In this document: one piece after another, positions 25,669 to 34,703 of the stretch
How the letters are laid out: every line of letters starts with the position of its first letter
Position numbering within the stretch: position 1 is the first letter of the stretch
Origin: Pseudomonadota bacterium
Lineage (GTDB): Bacteria > Pseudomonadota > Alphaproteobacteria > Sphingomonadales > Sphingomonadaceae
Length of the DNA stretch: 44,869 bases
Assembly: GCA_963205265.1 (NCBI GenBank)
Contig: CAUJJI010000073.1
Coordinates: 1-44,869, forward strand
Direction: 5' to 3'
The notes under the pieces: model-generated
Told to the model about the DNA's origin: nothing
The model's input: only the letters and a program-made list of their open reading frames with translations
The model's database searches: none
Position numbers and translations under genes: made by a program

Positions 25669-26735
25669 TGCACCTGGCTTTCGACGGAGAGATGAAAGTC
25701 GGCCAGCATGCTCGCGGTGGGGGCCTCTCGCAGGCCCATCGCCGCGAGCATGCCCTGGCGGGAGACATGGCCGACCTCGGTGGCGGTCCAGGCCATCCGG
25801 ACATCGGCGCCGGCCGGATTGTGGCGCAGCGCGCTGGCGCACTTCTCGGCCATGATGATCAGGCGCAGTGCGCGGATCGTCCCGTAGAACTGCACTCGTT
25901 CGATGGTGATCGGGATGCCGCTGACGCTGGTGTAATAGGCGAGTGCCTTTTCCAGTCCCCAGACGTTCTCCCCGTCGCGCTCGATCTCCGGGGCGAAATA
26001 CTGCATGAAGGCGAAATCGGCCGCCGGGTCGCCGATCGACGCTTCCTCCCAGTCGGAAAGGGCGACGATCCTGCCGTCGCGGAAGATTTCCTCGCCGTAG
26101 CCGTTAGTGCCCTTGCACAGGCAAATGCGTGGTGCCGGCGGAGCGTTCCGGCATAGCCAGTCATATGCCTCGAGCACGACCGGCACCGCCTGCCCGCGCA
26201 CTGCCTCGTACTGCGCAAGCGCAGTCCTGGCATAGTTGATGCCGCAGTCTTCGGCCCGGGCAGGCGCGGGCAGGTAGCGATCGAAGCCGAGGCCCTGCCA
26301 GTCGACATTGTGGACCTTGGCCAGCGCGCGCATGTGCTCCTTGGAAATCGAGATCCGCCAATCGTCGAAGCGGGGATCGTCGGTGAGAAAGTCGGGCACG
26401 TTCCAGCTGCCCTCGACGGCGCGGCGGACATAGAAGGGGCGCTCTGTCCATCGCCCGGCGTCCTCCCACCACAGCGCTTCGGCAACCGGAACCTCGGTCT
26501 GGCCGAGCCGCTCGTACAGGAAGAATTCCTGGTCGAGCGGCGTGGGCTCGACGCTGCCGGCCGGCGGGTCGAGCCGGAACACGAGCCGCTCCTCCTCGCC
26601 GCCGGCGCGACGGCAGGTCACGAACCACGTCATCCGCGAGACGCCCCGGCCGAAGCGTTCGACATCAAGGACTTCGACGGGGGTACCAAGGCGCTCCCCC
26701 AGGTATTCTCGCAAGTGGCCGACGCTGAAGTCCAT
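25665..26735 (-). CDS. APH-fold phosphotransferase homologue with degenerate catalytic motif
   Basis: A 356-residue APH-fold protein. The N-lobe contains RFGRGVSRMTWFV. At the Brenner motif, where active family members have HGDxxxxN, this protein reads KGTNGYGE (Lys208 to Glu215), so His, the catalytic Asp and the metal-binding Asn are all absent. The later metal-site motif D228-W-E230 followed by GDP is intact. It could be an inactive partner, a kinase using another base, or a binding protein. The ATG at 26735 follows the AttH-like gene by 50 bp. It is coupled to the small helical protein downstream. Confidence 0.82.
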   Translation of the reverse strand: MDFSVGHLREYLGERLGTPVEVLDVERFGRGVSRMTWFVTCRRAGGEEERLVFRLDPPAGSVEPTPLDQEFFLYERLGQTEVPVAEALWWEDAGRWTERPFYVRRAVEGSWNVPDFLTDDPRFDDWRISISKEHMRALAKVHNVDWQGLGFDRYLPAPARAEDCGINYARTALAQYEAVRGQAVPVVLEAYDWLCRNAPPAPRICLCKGTNGYGEEIFRDGRIVALSDWEEASIGDPAADFAFMQYFAPEIERDGENVWGLEKALAYYTSVSGIPITIERVQFYGTIRALRLIIMAEKCASALRHNPAGADVRMAWTATEVGHVSRQGMLAAMGLREAPTASMLADFHLSVESQVQ

Positions 26736-26785
26736 GGACGCTCTCCCTGGTGGCTGACCCTTTTTCGCCGACAATCCGCTTGCGG

Positions 26786-28015
26786 CTATTCGAAGCCGTA
26801 GGGTGCATAGGGCCCCTGGATGAAGAGCTCGAGCTGGCCGCCGCCTTCGTAGACTGTACCGTCGGGCGCGGTCGTGCTGATGCGCAGGACATATTCGACG
26901 CCGTGAATCTTGTCCTTGTACGACAAGCCGGTGTGCATCGTGTCGGGCTCGTCCCTGCCAGCGGCGCTGTAGGGGGTATAGTCGAACGGCTGCTGCGAGA
27001 AGTCGAATTCGTCCCACTCGGTCGCCAGCGTCTCGTTGCCGTGGTAGCTGTGGAAGCTGCCCCCGTCTTTCCAGCTGCCGGGAGTATAGCCCATCGTCTG
27101 GATCACCCATGGGGGACAGGCGGACTCGATGTCCTGCCGCCAGGCGCGCCCTTGCGCGTCGGTGAGGTGTACGGTCGCGCGTCGCAGCATGCGGGTGCCG
27201 GGAACGAATTCGATTTCGTGGCGCGCCGCCTTCAGCGCGATCGCCTCCTCGTTCCAGCCAAGGAAGAATGCCCCCCCGAACGGCGTGCCGAACACGTCGT
27301 CGAGCTTGCGCTGCACGCCGTGGCGGTCCTCGTGCATGTGATAGAACCCCGACAGCTCGCCGCAGCGGAACGTCACCCAGAAGCGCAAGGCGCGGGCATC
27401 GTCGTTGGTCGGCACCGGCGGCAGCCACTTGGAGTCGGCGGCGAAGGGCGGGCGCTCGACATAGAGCCCCCAGCTGTGGTCGCGCACCGCCACCCATCCG
27501 CTATCGGCCAGATCGTAGGTTCGGCCCCGGGCGGTCAGCGTTCCCGTGGCGACGCCGGGCTGGGAATAGCGGCTCTGGTCGGTCGTGCGACGGCCGCGGC
27601 GATGAGCGATGTGGTGTTCCTCGAGGTGCGCTGGCGATGTACCGATCCACAGGAAATCATGCGAGATGCCGCTCTCGTTTTCGGCCAGGCTCAAGCGGAT
27701 CTTGCGCAGCGGCTCGACGAATTCCACCTTGAAAGGGCCGACTTCGAGATTGAAGTTCTGCCGCCAGGTGCGGCTGAACCGGAACGTGCGTTGCATGCCG
27801 TTGTCGTTGAACAACGCATAGCCGCCGATCATGTCGGTGGCCGGGTTGATGCGAAAGCCGCAGCAATACATGATGCCCAGGTCGGCATTCATCACCGCGA
27901 AGTAGTATCCTTCGTCCCAGTTGTAGTCGGTCGAGGGGATGTAGCTGACCGGGTAGGGCGTGGCGTGGACGGGAAACTCGTCGTAGGGCGTCAGGGCATA
28001 GGGCGAGTCCGACAT
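26786..28015 (-). CDS. AttH/hydroxyneurosporene synthase-like lipocalin-fold protein (DUF7064/7065-like)
   Basis: A 409-residue beta-rich protein without a signal peptide. Segments such as YNWDEGYYFAVMNADLGIM, VAVRDHSWGLYVERPP and FWVTFRCGELSGFYHMHED resemble the other AttH-like protein of the window. The RDHSWG motif corresponds to RDRSWG there. The family has two stacked lipocalin-like lobes, and few members have a known function. It sits directly upstream of a kinase homologue (50 bp gap), repeating the kinase/AttH pairing of the 13.8-16.2 kb operon in the opposite gene order. MFS and CoA-transferase genes lie upstream of it. Confidence 0.68.
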   Translation of the reverse strand: MSDSPYALTPYDEFPVHATPYPVSYIPSTDYNWDEGYYFAVMNADLGIMYCCGFRINPATDMIGGYALFNDNGMQRTFRFSRTWRQNFNLEVGPFKVEFVEPLRKIRLSLAENESGISHDFLWIGTSPAHLEEHHIAHRRGRRTTDQSRYSQPGVATGTLTARGRTYDLADSGWVAVRDHSWGLYVERPPFAADSKWLPPVPTNDDARALRFWVTFRCGELSGFYHMHEDRHGVQRKLDDVFGTPFGGAFFLGWNEEAIALKAARHEIEFVPGTRMLRRATVHLTDAQGRAWRQDIESACPPWVIQTMGYTPGSWKDGGSFHSYHGNETLATEWDEFDFSQQPFDYTPYSAAGRDEPDTMHTGLSYKDKIHGVEYVLRISTTAPDGTVYEGGGQLELFIQGPYAPYGFE

Positions 28016-28175
28016 TAGGGTTCTCCAGGCGCGGATGCGGTTCGGCGCAGGCCGACCATTCCCAACTGGATAGCTTCGGCGTCTCCCAGGTGAACGCGGG
28101 TTGCGGAATAGTACAAGCCCAGGGCTGATCGGGTTGCATCAAGAGGCAAGCCCGCTTCGAATCGGGGCCTGGAGG

Positions 28176-29405
28176 TCAGGCGGCGCGCGCCTTCACCCGC
28201 CGCCCGCTGACGACGAAGGCGCCGGTCGATACCAGGTAGCCGGCTGCCGACACGACGATGAGCGATATCCGCAACGAAGCCGGCGAGCCGATCGCATCCG
28301 ATACCAGGCCCACCACAAAGGGGCCGAACCCGAACCCGATCAGCATGTTTCCGACCGAAATACAGGCGATGACCGTGCCTCTCATGCCGAGGGGCGTCAT
28401 GGTTATGAGCGCGGCCATGCCGGGGGTCGTCAGCCCCATGTTGAAGAACTGCCAGGCCAGGAGGCCGAAGACGACCAGCCAGGCGGCATGCTGGGTCAGC
28501 ATGATCAACGCGGCCAGCGCAGCAAGGCCGTTGATGGCGGCCAGGAGATAGACGAGCTGCCGGGTTCCCGATCGGGTGATCCTGTCGGCAAAGAGACCGA
28601 CCACGACGGGGCTGATAGCGGATATCGCAGATCCAAGGCCGACATATATCCCCACTTCGTCGAGCCTCATGCCGTGGTGGCGCTGCAGGAACGAAGCAGC
28701 GAACCCGTATACCGAGGCACCCGCGAAAACGGAGACGAACAGGCCCAAGGTCAGCGGCATGACGCTGCGATCGCGCAGGACGAAGCGAAGCGCGGCGAGA
28801 TAGGCAGACGCCTCGTAGCCCTTGTCGTCAAGGCGATCGAATGTGCCGCGGCGCGGTTCCTCGATCGCGAACCACATGACGATCGCGACGACGAAGCCGG
28901 GCAGGCCGGCGACGAGGAAGACAGTCCTCCAGCCGTAGTCGGTGGCCAGGAAGCCGACCAGCACGCTGGCCAGGAAAATGCCCAGCGGAACGCCGACCTT
29001 GTACAGGCCGATGGCGCTGGACCGCCGTTCCGGGGGATAGAGGTCTCCGATGATCGAAAGTGCCGCCGGATTGCCCCCGGCCTCCGCGGCGCCGAGCCCG
29101 GCCCTGGTCAGCAGCAGCGCCAGGTAGGAGCCGGCCATGCCCGTCAGAAAGGTCATGCCGCTCCAGATCGCGAGGATTGCGGCCAGCAGACGCTTCCGAT
29201 CGTAGCGGTCGACCAGGGGACCGATCAGCATGCCCGCGGCACCATAGCTCAGGCCGAAGGCCACGCCGATGAAGATACCCAGCTGCGCGTCCGACAGGCC
29301 GAACTCGAGCTTGACGGGCTCGGCCACCAGTTGCGGGATCGTGCGGTCCAGCGACATCAGCAGATTGGTCGCCGTCAGCAGAGCCAGGACCTTCCAGGGG
29401 CTCAT
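28176..29405 (-). CDS. MFS transporter
   Basis: A 409-residue major facilitator superfamily permease with about 12 hydrophobic segments. TM1 begins at LALLTATNLLMSLDRTIPQL. The loop between TM2 and TM3 has PLVDRYDRKRLL, a variant of the family's G-x3-D-R-x-G-R-[K/R] motif. TM4 follows RAGLGAAEAGGNPAALS, and a second half-repeat contains GLFADRITRSGTR. The ATG at 29405 is used here; a TTG at 29447 overlapping the CoA-transferase stop (TTGA) would add 14 residues. It is likely to carry an organic acid or related compound across the inner membrane, given the CoA-transferase 38 bp upstream. Confidence 0.9.
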   Translation of the reverse strand: MSPWKVLALLTATNLLMSLDRTIPQLVAEPVKLEFGLSDAQLGIFIGVAFGLSYGAAGMLIGPLVDRYDRKRLLAAILAIWSGMTFLTGMAGSYLALLLTRAGLGAAEAGGNPAALSIIGDLYPPERRSSAIGLYKVGVPLGIFLASVLVGFLATDYGWRTVFLVAGLPGFVVAIVMWFAIEEPRRGTFDRLDDKGYEASAYLAALRFVLRDRSVMPLTLGLFVSVFAGASVYGFAASFLQRHHGMRLDEVGIYVGLGSAISAISPVVVGLFADRITRSGTRQLVYLLAAINGLAALAALIMLTQHAAWLVVFGLLAWQFFNMGLTTPGMAALITMTPLGMRGTVIACISVGNMLIGFGFGPFVVGLVSDAIGSPASLRISLIVVSAAGYLVSTGAFVVSGRRVKARAA

Positions 29406-29443
29406 ATCGCGCCGCTCTGCCCGCGGGATCGGGGGAGGGGCGT

Positions 29444-30619
29444 TCAACTCTCCGCTGCCGCCGAAGGGGGGGCGGGAGGCACCGTTCGGCGCAGCTCGGC
29501 GATGATCTCGTCGGTATGTTCGCCCAGTTCCGGTGCCGGCCGCCGGATATCGCATTTCACCCCGGATATCGCGATCGGCTGTGCCAGCAGCTCGAGGCTG
29601 CCGCAGGCCGGCGAATCGACCTGCCGCGTGGTCTGGAGATGCTGGACCTGCGGATCGGCGAACATCCGGTCGATCGTGTAGATCGGGCCACTCGGCACGC
29701 CTGCCGCATTGAGCGCGGTGATCCAGCTTGCGCTCGGGCGGGTGGCGATGATTGCGGCCACCTCCTCGCGCAGCGCATCGCGGTTTTCGAACCTTGCCTC
29801 GTTGGTGTTGTAGCGCGGATCGTGCAGCCAATCCTCCTTGCCCGCGACCTGGCAGAACTTCGCGAACATTGTATTTCCCGCCGCCGCGACGTTGATCCGG
29901 CCGTCCTGGGTTTCGAACGTTCCCATGGGCACGCCGGTGGGATGATGATTGCCCTCCTGCTGCGGCACTTTCCCATCGACGAGCCAGCGGGCAGCCTGGA
30001 AATCGAGCAGGGCGATGCAGGACTGGAGCAGTGATGTCTGGACCCAGCGCCCCTTTCCAGTCGCCTCGCGTTCGATGAGCGCCGTCATCACTCCCAGGGC
30101 GGCGAACAGCCCCGCGCTTATGTCGGTGATCGCGACACCGGTCCGCACCGGACCCTGGCCGGGGATCCCGGTGATCGACATCAGGCCGCCGTAGCCCTGC
30201 ACGATCTGATCGACACCGGGCCGCAGCGCATTGGGTCCGTCCTCGCCGAAGCCCGATATGCTGCCGTAGACCAGCCTTGGATTGATGGCGCTCAGGGTGT
30301 CGTAGTCGATCTTGAGGCGATGCTTCACGTCGGGCCGGAAATTCTCCAGCAGCACGTCGGCGCTGCGCACCAGTTCGATGAAGACGGCCCGGTCGGCTTC
30401 GTCCTTCAGGTTGAGCGATATGCTTCGCTTGTTGCGGTGGAGGTTCTGAAAGTCCGAACCGTGCCGGTTGCCGGTCAGATCGTTCTCGACGTGCGGCGAT
30501 TCGACCATGATCACGTCAGCACCCCAATCGGCGAACTGGCGGGAGGCGGTGGGGCCTGCGCGAGCCCGCGTCAGGTCGATGACGCGGAGATGGGCGAAGG
30601 GCAATGTCGGCTCTTGCAT
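29444..30619 (-). CDS. CaiB/BaiF-family CoA-transferase
   Basis: A 391-residue class III CoA-transferase. The catalytic Asp is probably D166 in AITDISAG. Unlike the racemase at 2541-3620, the segment at the racemase His is PGVDQIVQGYGG, with no His, so a CoA-transferase reaction between an acyl-CoA and a free acid is more likely than racemisation. It begins 39 bp after the crotonase gene and is followed closely by the MFS transporter, suggesting uptake and activation of a carboxylic acid. The donor and acceptor acids are unknown. Confidence 0.9.
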   Translation of the reverse strand: MQEPTLPFAHLRVIDLTRARAGPTASRQFADWGADVIMVESPHVENDLTGNRHGSDFQNLHRNKRSISLNLKDEADRAVFIELVRSADVLLENFRPDVKHRLKIDYDTLSAINPRLVYGSISGFGEDGPNALRPGVDQIVQGYGGLMSITGIPGQGPVRTGVAITDISAGLFAALGVMTALIEREATGKGRWVQTSLLQSCIALLDFQAARWLVDGKVPQQEGNHHPTGVPMGTFETQDGRINVAAAGNTMFAKFCQVAGKEDWLHDPRYNTNEARFENRDALREEVAAIIATRPSASWITALNAAGVPSGPIYTIDRMFADPQVQHLQTTRQVDSPACGSLELLAQPIAISGVKCDIRRPAPELGEHTDEIIAELRRTVPPAPPSAAAES

Positions 30620-30658
30620 GTCATTCGCTCGCAGGGAATGAGGGGACAGGTGGAGCGT

Positions 30659-31471
30659 TCATCGCCCGGTGAACCTGCTTGGGCGCTTTTCCATGAAGGA
30701 GCGCGTGGCTTCGCCATAGTCCTCGCTTTCGAGGCAGGCCGCCTCGGCGGCAGTGCAGCGCGCCATGTCGCGGTCTGCGGGATCCATGTTCGCCATCTCG
30801 ACCATGATCTTCGATGCCTGGATCGAAAGCGGGGCATTGCCTGCGATGGTCGTGGCGACGTCCCGGACGAACGGCTCGATATCCTTGTCGGGGACGGCCT
30901 TGTTGACCAGCCCCATCGCCTGGGCTTCACGTCCGTCGATCCGGCGAGCGGTGTACAGGATGTCCTTCGCATTGGCCGGGCCGACCAGGTCGACGAGCTG
31001 CTTCACGCCGCTGAAGTCGTAGGCCAGGCCCCGCTTGGCCGCGGGAATGCCCAGCATTGCGGTTTCGGACGCGAAGCGGAGGTCGCATTGCAGGGCAAGG
31101 CCCATCCCGCCGCCGAGGCAATAGCCCTCGATCAGCGCTATGGTCGGCTTGGACACCTCGCGCAGGGCCTTCATCGAAGCCGCCCCGGCAAAATCGTAGG
31201 AGCCCTTGCTGTCGGCGTCCGACCGGAGGCTGTCGAATTCGCTGATATCCCCGCCCGCACAAAAGGCGCGGCCGCCATGGCCCGCCAGGATGATCACCCT
31301 GACATCGCTATCGGCCCCGAGTTCCTCGACGCCCGCCAGAAGCTCTCCCCACATCGAGAACGACATGGCGTTGAGCCGCTTGGGATTATCGATCCGCAGC
31401 CAGCCGAGGTGCCCGTCCCTGGTGACGAGGATCCGCCTTGTTTCGCCTTCCTGGGCTGCTGTGTCGGCCAT
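30659..31471 (-). CDS. Enoyl-CoA hydratase/isomerase family protein
   Basis: A 270-residue crotonase. The oxyanion-hole motifs are AGHGGRAFCAGGDISE and IEGYCLGGGMGLALQCD. The two hydratase Glu positions appear to be Gly (GGGMG) and Ala (GIPAAKRGL), as in a widespread bacterial EchA subgroup. The start at 31471 has GGTGGAG 8 bp upstream; an ATG at 31525 is possible but lacks such a site. It lies between the molybdoenzyme (78 bp upstream gap) and the CoA-transferase (39 bp). A beta-oxidation or isomerase role is inferred. Confidence 0.87.
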   Translation of the reverse strand: MADTAAQEGETRRILVTRDGHLGWLRIDNPKRLNAMSFSMWGELLAGVEELGADSDVRVIILAGHGGRAFCAGGDISEFDSLRSDADSKGSYDFAGAASMKALREVSKPTIALIEGYCLGGGMGLALQCDLRFASETAMLGIPAAKRGLAYDFSGVKQLVDLVGPANAKDILYTARRIDGREAQAMGLVNKAVPDKDIEPFVRDVATTIAGNAPLSIQASKIMVEMANMDPADRDMARCTAAEAACLESEDYGEATRSFMEKRPSRFTGR

Positions 31472-31549
31472 GTCGATCTCCACCAGGTTACGCCGTCGTC
31501 GCGACAATTCGCGCTGCCAGGCCACGGCGTGGTCGGCCTGCGATCAATC

Positions 31550-33745
31550 CTACCCGATCGGGGTCAGGTTCACCGGCACGGCCGACATGTGCGGCATGGA
31601 GTTCACCGGCTCGTGATGCCGTTCGGTGTCGATCAGCCGGTTCACCGCCGTTCCCGCTTCTTCGACGGAGGCGTTGCTGCCCGGTGGATCGCCCCAGCCG
31701 TGAGCCAGCGAGATCACGCCGGGGCGCAGCGCCTCGTCGGCCTCGGCAATCGCGACGACGCGCCCGTGCGCCGACTCGATTTCAACCTTGTCGCCCGGAC
31801 GGATGCGCAGCTCGGCGAATTCCGAGGGGTGGAGAAAGGCCGGGTTGAACGGCGTGCGTTCGCGAACGGAATCGACGAACCTGCCGTTCGAATTGAACAG
31901 GTCGCGCATGCGCCGCGTCGCCAGGAGATGCGTGAAGTGCCGGCCGTCGCGCTGCCATCGGCCCGGTGTGCTTCCGTCGGCGAGGAACATCCGCAGTTCG
32001 TCGGCGACGTCGGCGGGCATCGGCTCGAACTTGCCGTCGGCATCGGGGTCGGCGGGAAGCACGGCCGCTTGTGCGATCGGCGCATGGCAGCCGTGGGGGT
32101 TGGCCTTGAGCTCGGCGAGCGTATGGGGCGCGCCGTGAAGGACCAGGTCCAGCAGCTCGTCGGTTGTCGGCCGGTTCTCCATGTCGAGCGGGCGCACGCC
32201 GTGGTAGGGGATGGTGCGGCCCAGCCGCTTCGCGATCGCCCAGAACACGTACCAGTCCTCGACGAGGTCGGAACCCGGCGGCGGTGGGATGATCGGCGGC
32301 GTGTACTGCGCCCATGCCCCGGGCCAGTTGGCGAAACCCGGCAGGTACATCGGCAGGTCGGCGCGCTCGTACTGCATCAGCGGCGGCAGGATGTAATGGG
32401 CGGACGCCGTCGTCGGGACCGGCCAGGGATCGATGCAGACCAGCAGATCGAGCGCCGCCAGAGCCTTCGCGGTCTTCTGCTGGTCGGGCCAAGAGGTGAG
32501 CGGATCGCCACCGTCGACCAGTAGCGCGCGCACCTGTCCCTCGCCGGGGGTGAGGATTTCGTCGGCGAGCGTCGCCGTGCAGCGCTCCTGGAACAGCCGG
32601 CGCGTGCCGCGGATCCGGCTCGGACCGCTCTGTTCCCAGAACCGCGACGGCGCATAGACCTGGGCCTTCAGCGGTCCGGTGGGGCCCATGCCGTTGACCT
32701 GGTGGACGCGCTGCCCTTCGCGCAAGTAGCGCCCGCAGATCACGTTGAGCGTCTCGATGAGATGGAAGGCAAGGTTCGAATATGGCGCCATCGAGGTACC
32801 GGTGGCAGCGGCGACCGCGCCGGTCCGCGAATCGCGCGCGAACAGCTCGGCGACCGCGCGCAGTGAACCCGGCTCCAGTCCGGCGCGCTGCTCGACGAAG
32901 TCCTCGGCCAGGGGCTCGACCGCCTGGCGCAGCGCGGCCATGTTTGCCTCGCCCACCCAGCGCGCGCAGAAATCCTTGTCTTCCCAGCCTTCGGCAAGGA
33001 TCAGCCGGATCAGCCCACCGGCGATCGCGGCGTCCTGTCCGGGGTAGGGCTGGAGCGCGATATCGGCGAACTGGCCGGTCTCCGACTTGCGCGGATCGAT
33101 CGTGATCAGCTTGAGGCCGCGCTGGCGCTCGCGCTTGAGCTTGCGCACGGGATCTTCCTGCAGGAGGCCGAGCGAGCCGTGGCTGAGAAGCGGGTTGGCG
33201 CCGAAGAACATGACCACGTCCATGTCGTCGAGCGCCGGATAGCCGCCGGCCCAGGCGCCGAGCCGGCCCATCGTCACCATCTTGCCCGACTGGTCGATGG
33301 TGAGCGTCGAGAAATACTGGTCCGAATCGAAAGCGGCGAGGAAGCTCGGCAGCATGTAGAAGCCGGCGATGTTGAACATGCCGCCGTTGCCGAGAAAGAT
33401 CGCCATCGCATCCTTGCCGTGGCGGTCGAGGATCGGGCCGAGCTTCGCCGCGATCTCGTCGAGCGCCTGCTCGGACGGAATTTCCGTATAGGAACCGTCG
33501 GGCATGCGCTTGAGCGGGCGCAGCAGCCGCTCGCGGCCGTGGTGCGATGCTTCGGGTTGAAGGCCCTTGAAGCAGGCATAGCCGCGCGTCAGCGGATTGT
33601 CCTTGTCGCCGCGCACGCCGACGATGCGGTCCTCGCCGTCGATCGAGAGCACCACGCCGCATCCGCCCGAGCAGATGCGGCAGAAGGAGACCGCTTCCCT
33701 GACCGCGGTTTCGCCTGCGGCGGTCATGTCCGGTGCCGTTGCCAT
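31550..33745 (-). CDS. Molybdopterin-dependent oxidoreductase (DMSO reductase family)
   Basis: A 731-residue protein with one N-terminal 4Fe-4S site (Cys22-x2-Cys25-x3-Cys29, Cys58), then the molybdopterin domains and a C-terminal beta-barrel with LRIRPGDKVEIESAHGR. No Tat signal is present, so it should be cytoplasmic. No gene for a partner Fe-S or membrane subunit is nearby. By-eye alignment with formate dehydrogenase puts Val157 (DQSGKMVTMG) at the position of the Cys/Sec/Ser metal ligand. It is like the stand-alone oxidoreductases used for hydroxylation-like or dehydrogenation chemistry in catabolic clusters. The family is certain; the substrate is unknown. Confidence 0.92.
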   Translation of the reverse strand: MATAPDMTAAGETAVREAVSFCRICSGGCGVVLSIDGEDRIVGVRGDKDNPLTRGYACFKGLQPEASHHGRERLLRPLKRMPDGSYTEIPSEQALDEIAAKLGPILDRHGKDAMAIFLGNGGMFNIAGFYMLPSFLAAFDSDQYFSTLTIDQSGKMVTMGRLGAWAGGYPALDDMDVVMFFGANPLLSHGSLGLLQEDPVRKLKRERQRGLKLITIDPRKSETGQFADIALQPYPGQDAAIAGGLIRLILAEGWEDKDFCARWVGEANMAALRQAVEPLAEDFVEQRAGLEPGSLRAVAELFARDSRTGAVAAATGTSMAPYSNLAFHLIETLNVICGRYLREGQRVHQVNGMGPTGPLKAQVYAPSRFWEQSGPSRIRGTRRLFQERCTATLADEILTPGEGQVRALLVDGGDPLTSWPDQQKTAKALAALDLLVCIDPWPVPTTASAHYILPPLMQYERADLPMYLPGFANWPGAWAQYTPPIIPPPPGSDLVEDWYVFWAIAKRLGRTIPYHGVRPLDMENRPTTDELLDLVLHGAPHTLAELKANPHGCHAPIAQAAVLPADPDADGKFEPMPADVADELRMFLADGSTPGRWQRDGRHFTHLLATRRMRDLFNSNGRFVDSVRERTPFNPAFLHPSEFAELRIRPGDKVEIESAHGRVVAIAEADEALRPGVISLAHGWGDPPGSNASVEEAGTAVNRLIDTERHHEPVNSMPHMSAVPVNLTPIG

Positions 33746-33895
33746 GTCGATCGCTCTCCTCTGACTGCCGCCTCTTCCGCCGAAACGCCGTTGTCGCCCA
33801 TGTGGCCGGGCCGCAAAACGCTGTCGCGCCGATGTGCATCCCGGGACATGGCTTCAGCCGGTGTCAGGCAAGGCCGATGGCCGCGGCGCCCGGCG

Positions 33896-34657
33896 TCACA
33901 AGTGCATGCCGCCGCTGGCCTGCAGGACCTGCCCGGTGATCCAGCCGCTGTCCGCCGAGGCGAGGAAGGCGACCACGCCGGCGATGTCCGCCGGTTGCCC
34001 GATCCGCCCGAGCGCCGCGGCGGCGGCGTAGAAGCTCGCGCTTTTCGGATCGGCCAGGTATTCGGCGATGAAGTCGGTCTCGGTAGCGCCGGGTGCGACC
34101 GCGTTCACGGTGATGCCCCGCGGGGCAAGTTCGACGGCCAGCGAGACCGTGAACGAATTCAGCGCCGCCTTGGTCATCGCATAGGCGATCGACCCCGGAT
34201 AGGCGGCGAGCGCGACCATCGAGCTGATGTTGACGACCCGGCCCCCGTCGCGAAGCCGCGGCAGCGCGCGCTGGGTCAGGAAGAACGTACCCTTGACGTT
34301 GGTGGCGAAGAGGCGGTCGAAATTGGCCTCCTTCATCTTGGCGATACCGCCGCCGCCGCCGATCCCGGCATTGTTGATAAGGAGGTCGATCGCATCATGG
34401 CCACGGCCGGCGAACTCGGTGTCGAGCTCTGCAAGGAGAGCGTCGATCGCCTCGGGACTGGCGATGTCGGCGCCGACGGCGAAGGCCTTGCCGCCACCCT
34501 GCTCGATCATCCGCACGGTCTCCTTGGCGCCGTCGCGGCCCTGGCCGTAATGGACGGCGACAAGCGCGCCGCGCGATGCCAGCTCGGTGGCGATTGCCCG
34601 GCCGATCCCGCGCGATGCGCCGGTCACCAGTGCGGCCTTTCCCTGAAGCGACGTCAT
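33896..34657 (-). CDS. SDR-family oxidoreductase (FabG-like)
   Basis: A 253-residue classical short-chain dehydrogenase. TGASRGIG binds NAD(P), NNAG is in the central sheet, and SSMVALAAYPGSIAYAMTK gives the catalytic Ser and Tyr-x3-Lys. The C-terminus has ITGQVLQASGGMHL. The start at 34657 follows GGGAGATCAGGA; an upstream ATG at 34711 would add 18 low-quality residues. Keto/hydroxy interconversion of a pathway intermediate is likely. It lies 46 bp downstream of the PPOX flavoprotein gene in the minus-strand run. Confidence 0.92.
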   Translation of the reverse strand: MTSLQGKAALVTGASRGIGRAIATELASRGALVAVHYGQGRDGAKETVRMIEQGGGKAFAVGADIASPEAIDALLAELDTEFAGRGHDAIDLLINNAGIGGGGGIAKMKEANFDRLFATNVKGTFFLTQRALPRLRDGGRVVNISSMVALAAYPGSIAYAMTKAALNSFTVSLAVELAPRGITVNAVAPGATETDFIAEYLADPKSASFYAAAAALGRIGQPADIAGVVAFLASADSGWITGQVLQASGGMHL

Positions 34658-34703
34658 TTCCTGATCTCCCTGTGATTGTCCGATTGTCGTTGCCCGTTCC
34701 GGT

